Assembly (NCBI RefSeq): GCF_002234675.1
Contig: NC_019876.2
Location: forward strand, 10,289,245-10,353,244
Source of the DNA: Oryzias latipes
Lineage: Eukaryota > Chordata > Actinopteri > Beloniformes > Adrianichthyidae
Direction of reading: 5' to 3'
DNA: 64,000 nucleotides
Each line of letters opens with the position of its first letter. Within the stretch, counting starts at the first letter, position 1. Below, in pieces: positions 61,270-64,000 of this stretch. A program made the translations under genes and the position numbers. The notes under the pieces were generated by a model. That model did not search any database, had not been told where the DNA came from, and was given only the letters and a program-made list of their open reading frames with translations.

Positions 61270-64000
61270 CTGGAAGACACAATGGGATTGTTCAAATTAA
61301 TTAGCATGAATACATTTTGTTCTGATCAAAGTGCTTAACTTTCAGTGGAAAAACGAGCGAGAACTGAAGAAATCTATTTTTTTGAAGCTACACTCGAATT
61401 CCTCAAGAGAGATTGTATCAACAAGCGAGCAGAGTCGGAAGCGGAGTTCATCCGATGGCTTTCATTAGAAAACACCATTACAAGTGGAGGACAACAGCTT
61501 CTTTCAGAACACGCCAAGACATTGGAGATGACCTTGCTGCAATCTGTGTGGCACAAGTCTGCAATCCACATAGTGACAAGAGGCGTGATGGAGAAAGCCA
61601 GGCAATGCAATTTCCAATGCAGAGGCTATAAGTTCTTCTCAGGGTTGTGGGTACAAATTTAAGATAAGGCCCAACAGCTTTCAATTTAAAAAAGCAAAAA
61701 GCAAAAAGGATGACACACATTTACTGCCTTTCTTAAACTGGGTGATTGACTACATCAGTTACCATAAAAACTCATATAAAACATACAGATCCATTGTACA
61801 GGGTTACACATAAGAAATGTTGGAATTTACCAAAAAAGTGGTCCAATTTTTTAAACCCACACCTGAGGATTGGTTTTAAAAGGTGCTCTTTGAATGACTT
61901 ACATAAGAATCCTCATATTCTTTATTTTATGTTTGGCCAAAAAACAAATAAAGACACAAGGTTTTACAGCTCTGTGGTCGCCTTGCTGGTATAATTCAAT
62001 AACTGATAGGCCACTTTAGTATTGACTAGAGAGGAACCCATGTGACTTTACAATTATAATGAACTCCTCATGGTGTCCAAAGAACATGTCCTGCTTGGTC
62101 AGGTTGACATAAATTCAAAAAAGCTACTGAAAGCTCTCGGACGTGTGCTATGATAAAAGTAATCAAACATTGTCTTTATATAGCCTACTATCTAATTAAA
62201 CTTCTGAAGACAGTGTTTTACCAAAGGAAAAAAAAATTAAGATATTAGGAAATATCAGCCCCAACAAGAAAAGCTTTTTTTCAGTATAAAGTTTTATGAA
62301 GTTTCGATCACTGTTGGAGACTTTTCCCCATCAGGGATTCTCTCTCTAAAAAGTGATTAGTAAAAAATCGAATTGTTTTGTGGTTCTGTTGCATGCTTTT
62401 GAATAACCAACTTAAAACCCTTGTTAGTCTCATTATTAGTCGTCTCATTATTAGGCAGCAGGTCCTGCCATAGAACCACAGTCCATGCTCAGATGACAAC
62501 AACAAGTTCACAAAGGAAGTAGTCAGTAAACAAATGTTTACCGTCAATCGTTTGGAGAACAGCTTCATTCTTTGGTCCAGACTGTACATGTATGACACCT
62601 ACATTGCTTGATTGCATGTAAATGTAAATACTTTATACAGGTTCTTATGCAGTAACTTAATAAAATAACCTTATTGGCCTTTTTCCAGGCTTTTCAGAGA
62701 AAAAAAAGGAAACAAAAAAGACTGTATTTACATAAATAGGGTGAGTTCTCACTCTTCGTCTCCCTCAATAGTATTTGTTTCTTGCTATAATTACCACCCA
62801 CACATCCATTCAATCATTTTCACAACCCTCCCCCCTTCAGTTGTCATGAAGCTCCTGGAGCCTATCCCAACTACTATTGAGTGGTACAACCTGAACAGGT
62901 CGCCAGTCTCACACACTCAGTCTGATGCACACCTGGGTAGAACTTTGAGATACCAATGAAATTATGAAGATGGATTTCTATGTGCGCTTTCCACAGAGAA
63001 AGGACCTAGCTGGGATTTGAACCCCTCTCTGTTTGCTAAAAGTGCTAATCACTATTCTACATCCCTCCGTGCCAGATGTACAAGCAAACCTGCAATCCTT
63101 TCTGGAGAGTATAGAAAACACCCTGAAACTACCATTACCTTCAAAACTAAACTTATTTAGAGAAAGATAGACTTTTTACCAAGTAGTAACACTCGCAAAA
63201 ATAACAACTTTCTACTTATGGCGCAAACTTTTTTTGTCCTCTAGCCCTGACAACTCATCTAAACCAAAAAAAAAGACTGGAATTACGAAAGCTTTGTTGC
63301 TCAGGTAAAGCATAAAGATGCCAAAAGAAAGCAGCACTCTCATATAAAGTCTGCTGGCAAACAAGCTGTGGCCTGTCTATGCTGACGTTTCTACTAACAC
63401 CATGGGCACAACAGAAATAAATGTTTGACAGAAAAGCTGCCAGACTGCAGCCTGCCAAGAATTATATCCTGTACACAAACCCAGAGGGCTGTGACAAAAG
63501 AGTTTTCTGAAAGATCAGATCAAAATAGAACTGTCTGGGAAGAGTATACATGAAAGGCAAACGCTACATTCCAGAGAATACATCTGTCCACAAGCTCAAA
63601 CAGAAAAAAAAAACAACTTTATTTACAGGAAGGCATTATTAGAGCATTTACGGACAATCAATACAGAATTATTGATCATTTAAAGTATGGACCTCATCTT
63701 TCCGTCTGAAGGACAAGGTCAGAATTGTGAATTTTGTTTTTTTTTAAACAACCTCTCCCTCTGCCATCTTGTTTGATCGTCCATTTTGTGACACAAAACA
63801 TTCAGATTTTAAAAAAAAAACATGGTGTACTGCTGTCTTTTCTTTTTTTCAAAAAGCCCGTCTTATGTTTCCAGCTAAAAGGATGCGACAAGGTTGTCTG
63901 CAAGGTCCCTGGACAGACTCCTACACCGTCTCACAGATCTAACCACACATCCTGCAGTGGGAGCTGGAAAAACAGTCAATAAAAACCAAAATGCATTGAG
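61270..64000 (-). other. 5' part of the kcnip4-like intron, open at the window edge
   Basis: The exon preceding CPSGVV (with the KFTKKELQ-type block) was looked for by eye and not found, so this intron continues beyond 64000. It includes a V-SINE-like fragment (62838-63076). A 105-codon frame on the plus strand near 61345-61662 lacks an ATG start and resembles nothing I know. Confidence 0.5.
62838..63076 (+). repeat. V-SINE/LINE-type repeat
   Basis: GCTCCTGGAGCCTATCCCAA, CAGGTCGCCAGTCTCACACA and AGAAAGGACCTAGCTGGGAT, ending TACATCCCTCCGTGCC. It has the organisation of the common fish repeat seen at 27595 and 42217, with strong divergence. Confidence 0.5.

Noticed and set aside
61345..61662. 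105-codon plus-strand frame in the kcnip4-like intron
   Set aside because: No ATG at its start, overlapping long frames on the other strand, no resemblance to known proteins or transposases and no splice partners; treated as chance.

Overview
This window is nuclear DNA of a ray-finned (teleost) fish, on the evidence of its gene content, AT-rich introns, short consensus splice signals and a dense load of fish-type short DNA transposons and SINE/LINE tails. I cannot name the species. All genes are spliced, so most long open frames are shadows; the models below were built by hand from splice sites, reading phase and recalled family sequences.

Layout. (1) 1-9170, minus strand: myoz2 (calsarcin-1). 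Five coding exons are visible and the last runs off the left edge. A leader exon follows near 8890, and upstream of it lies a palindromic MEF2 site. (2) 9170-34215, minus strand: synpo2 (myopodin). A PDZ domain is split over two exons, followed by a linker exon and one huge exon of about 1,243 codons. An alternative terminal exon at 14022-14603 carries the synaptopodin-type C-terminus. (3) 34216-35203: a head-to-head promoter region shared by synpo2 and sec24d. (4) 35150-56640, plus strand: sec24d, a COPII cargo adaptor of 1,064 residues in 22 coding exons. All exon phases agree from ATG to stop. (5) 57729-64000, minus strand: the 3' six coding exons of a Kv-channel interacting protein (kcnip4-like), tail-to-tail with sec24d. 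Its 5' exons lie beyond the right edge.

Gene order and orientation myoz2-synpo2-sec24d match human 4q26 as I recall it (MYOZ2, SYNPO2, SEC24D), which supports orthology. The kcnip4-like neighbour does not match: human has METTL14 there. Myoz2 and Synpo2 are both Z-disc proteins of striated muscle that bind filamin C and alpha-actinin. Sec24d works in ER export of collagen and other large cargo, and its first exon here is bracketed by two identical UPRE/CRE-like sites.

Most worth a second look: the paired UPRE motifs at sec24d; an apparently perfect 249-bp tandem duplication that gives sec24d a donor-less decoy exon; a stretch of about 360 residues in Synpo2 with 24 regularly spaced tryptophans in Gln/Pro-rich linkers; alternative synpo2 ends; and several TE families, including a piggyBac-like MITE in five copies and a TTAA-flanked repeat that carries a spliceable coding exon.
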